From an archaeon (lineage in GTDB: Archaea; Thermoproteota; Nitrososphaeria; Nitrososphaerales; Nitrosopumilaceae), in contig SBBK01000155.1 in assembly GCA_005240025.1 (NCBI GenBank), positions 1 through 5,825 of the forward strand: 5,825 nt of DNA, given 5' to 3'. Made by a program: the position numbers and the translations under genes. Under the pieces are notes generated by a model that saw only the letters and a program-made list of their open reading frames with translations, was not told the origin of the DNA and did no database searches. Positions 5,225-5,825 of the stretch are shown here, one piece after another. How positions within the stretch are numbered: the first letter of the stretch is position 1; every line of letters begins with the position of its first letter.

Positions 5225-5825
5225 TCATTCCGGAGACAGCATATCCGATACATAATGTGTGTAGGCTTCAACCAGATCCCTTGCAGTTACAATCCCAACA
5301 ATTTCGCCATTTTTTTCCAGAACCAATCTTTTGATGTTTTTTGCAGCCATAATACTAGCCGCAGTGCTGGCTGAGATTCCGTCGTTTGCTGTTATGATGG
5401 GGAATGTGGAGTAAAGTTCGAGCTTTTCGCCCAGCTGGGTTTTATTGCTCAAAACTTTGAAAATTAGGTCTCGTTCTGTAAAAATACCATAATTGTCTTC
5501 GGGCCGTTCTATTATGACGCTGCCAATTCGTTTTTTGTGCATTAGTTCTACTGCATCAAGAATTTTGTCGTCGTGGCTACACATGTAGACCTTTTTACTT
5601 ATGACAGAAGAAAGTGATGGTGAATAGCCTGTTTTTCTAAACGCCCTTAGCATATCAGATGATGTAATTATTCCAATAGGTTTATCATGCTCAGAAAAAA
5701 CCAGGAGTCTTGTTTTTTTGGAAAATAACAGCTTTGCTGCCGCATATATTGAAACATCAGGTGTTAATTTTTCAAATTTTGAAAGTTTGACTTCGTTTAC
5801 TTGTATGTTTGGTAGTGTTTTGTGG
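5225..5825 (-). CDS. Multi-CBS-domain protein (N-terminus beyond the right edge)
   Basis: The frame is open from its TGA stop at 5225-5227 to the window edge, so only the last 199 residues are seen and the start is missing. The ATG at 5653-5651 is not the start: it falls straight after GIITSSD, within a CBS domain whose earlier half is encoded by 5654-5825. Three CBS repeats are visible (numbering from the edge): about 14-65 ending GIITSSD (51-57), about 72-125 ending GIFTERD (113-119), and about 135-190 ending GIVTARD (177-183). CBS repeats work in pairs, so a fourth lies probably just off the edge, making two Bateman modules. No other domain is seen in this part. Such stand-alone CBS proteins are likely adenosine-nucleotide-responsive regulators; the partner is unknown. 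It converges on the cysteine-rich small ORF, 36 bp away. Confidence 0.88.
   Translation of the reverse strand, partial: HKTLPNIQVNEVKLSKFEKLTPDVSIYAAAKLLFSKKTRLLVFSEHDKPIGIITSSDMLRAFRKTGYSPSLSSVISKKVYMCSHDDKILDAVELMHKKRIGSVIIERPEDNYGIFTERDLIFKVLSNKTQLGEKLELYSTFPIITANDGISASTAASIMAAKNIKRLVLEKNGEIVGIVTARDLVEAYTHYVSDMLSPE

Overview
The window looks like a compact archaeal chromosome segment, most likely from an ammonia-oxidising Nitrososphaerota (Thaumarchaeota). The signs are an archaeal-type RtcB and an archaeal-type methionine adenosyltransferase, an AmmeMemoRadiSam-type radical SAM enzyme, several small CBS-domain proteins (one fused to a C2H2 zinc finger), frequent TTG starts, and TATA-like boxes 25-30 bp before start codons (leaderless style). 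By eye the G+C content is near 40%, which would suit a Nitrosotenuis- or Nitrosopumilus-like genome. The genus is a guess.

Layout: bases 1-78 hold a short upstream region. rtcB (79-1539, +) converges on the S-adenosylmethionine synthetase gene (1541-2740, -) with one base between the stop codons. A divergent promoter region of about 100 bp follows. Next is the AmrS-like radical SAM gene (2844-3899, +; the frame stays open to 2802), converging on a small PPOX-fold flavoprotein gene (3910-4329, -) with 10 bp between. A second short divergent region (4330-4394) leads to a CBS-pair/zinc-finger gene (4395-5006, +). The next 218 bp look empty to a standard gene caller, but contain a probable unannotated 38-39 residue cysteine-rich protein gene (5069/5072-5188, +) with its own TATA-like box. 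It converges on a multi-CBS gene (5225 to beyond 5825, -) that runs off the right edge. Four A-tracts at an exact 10-bp period lie between those two genes.

Functional picture: the genes alternate in strand and mostly look like single-gene transcription units, so no operon logic links them. RtcB does tRNA splicing ligation or RNA repair. The synthetase makes S-adenosylmethionine, the cofactor used by the neighbouring radical SAM enzyme; this is a biochemical link, and shared regulation is not shown. The two CBS proteins probably sense adenosine nucleotides or related ligands, one of them perhaps acting on nucleic acid or a partner protein through its zinc finger. I see no mobile element, CRISPR array, tRNA or rRNA. 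The least explained items are the cysteine-rich mini-protein and the CBS/zinc-finger fusion.
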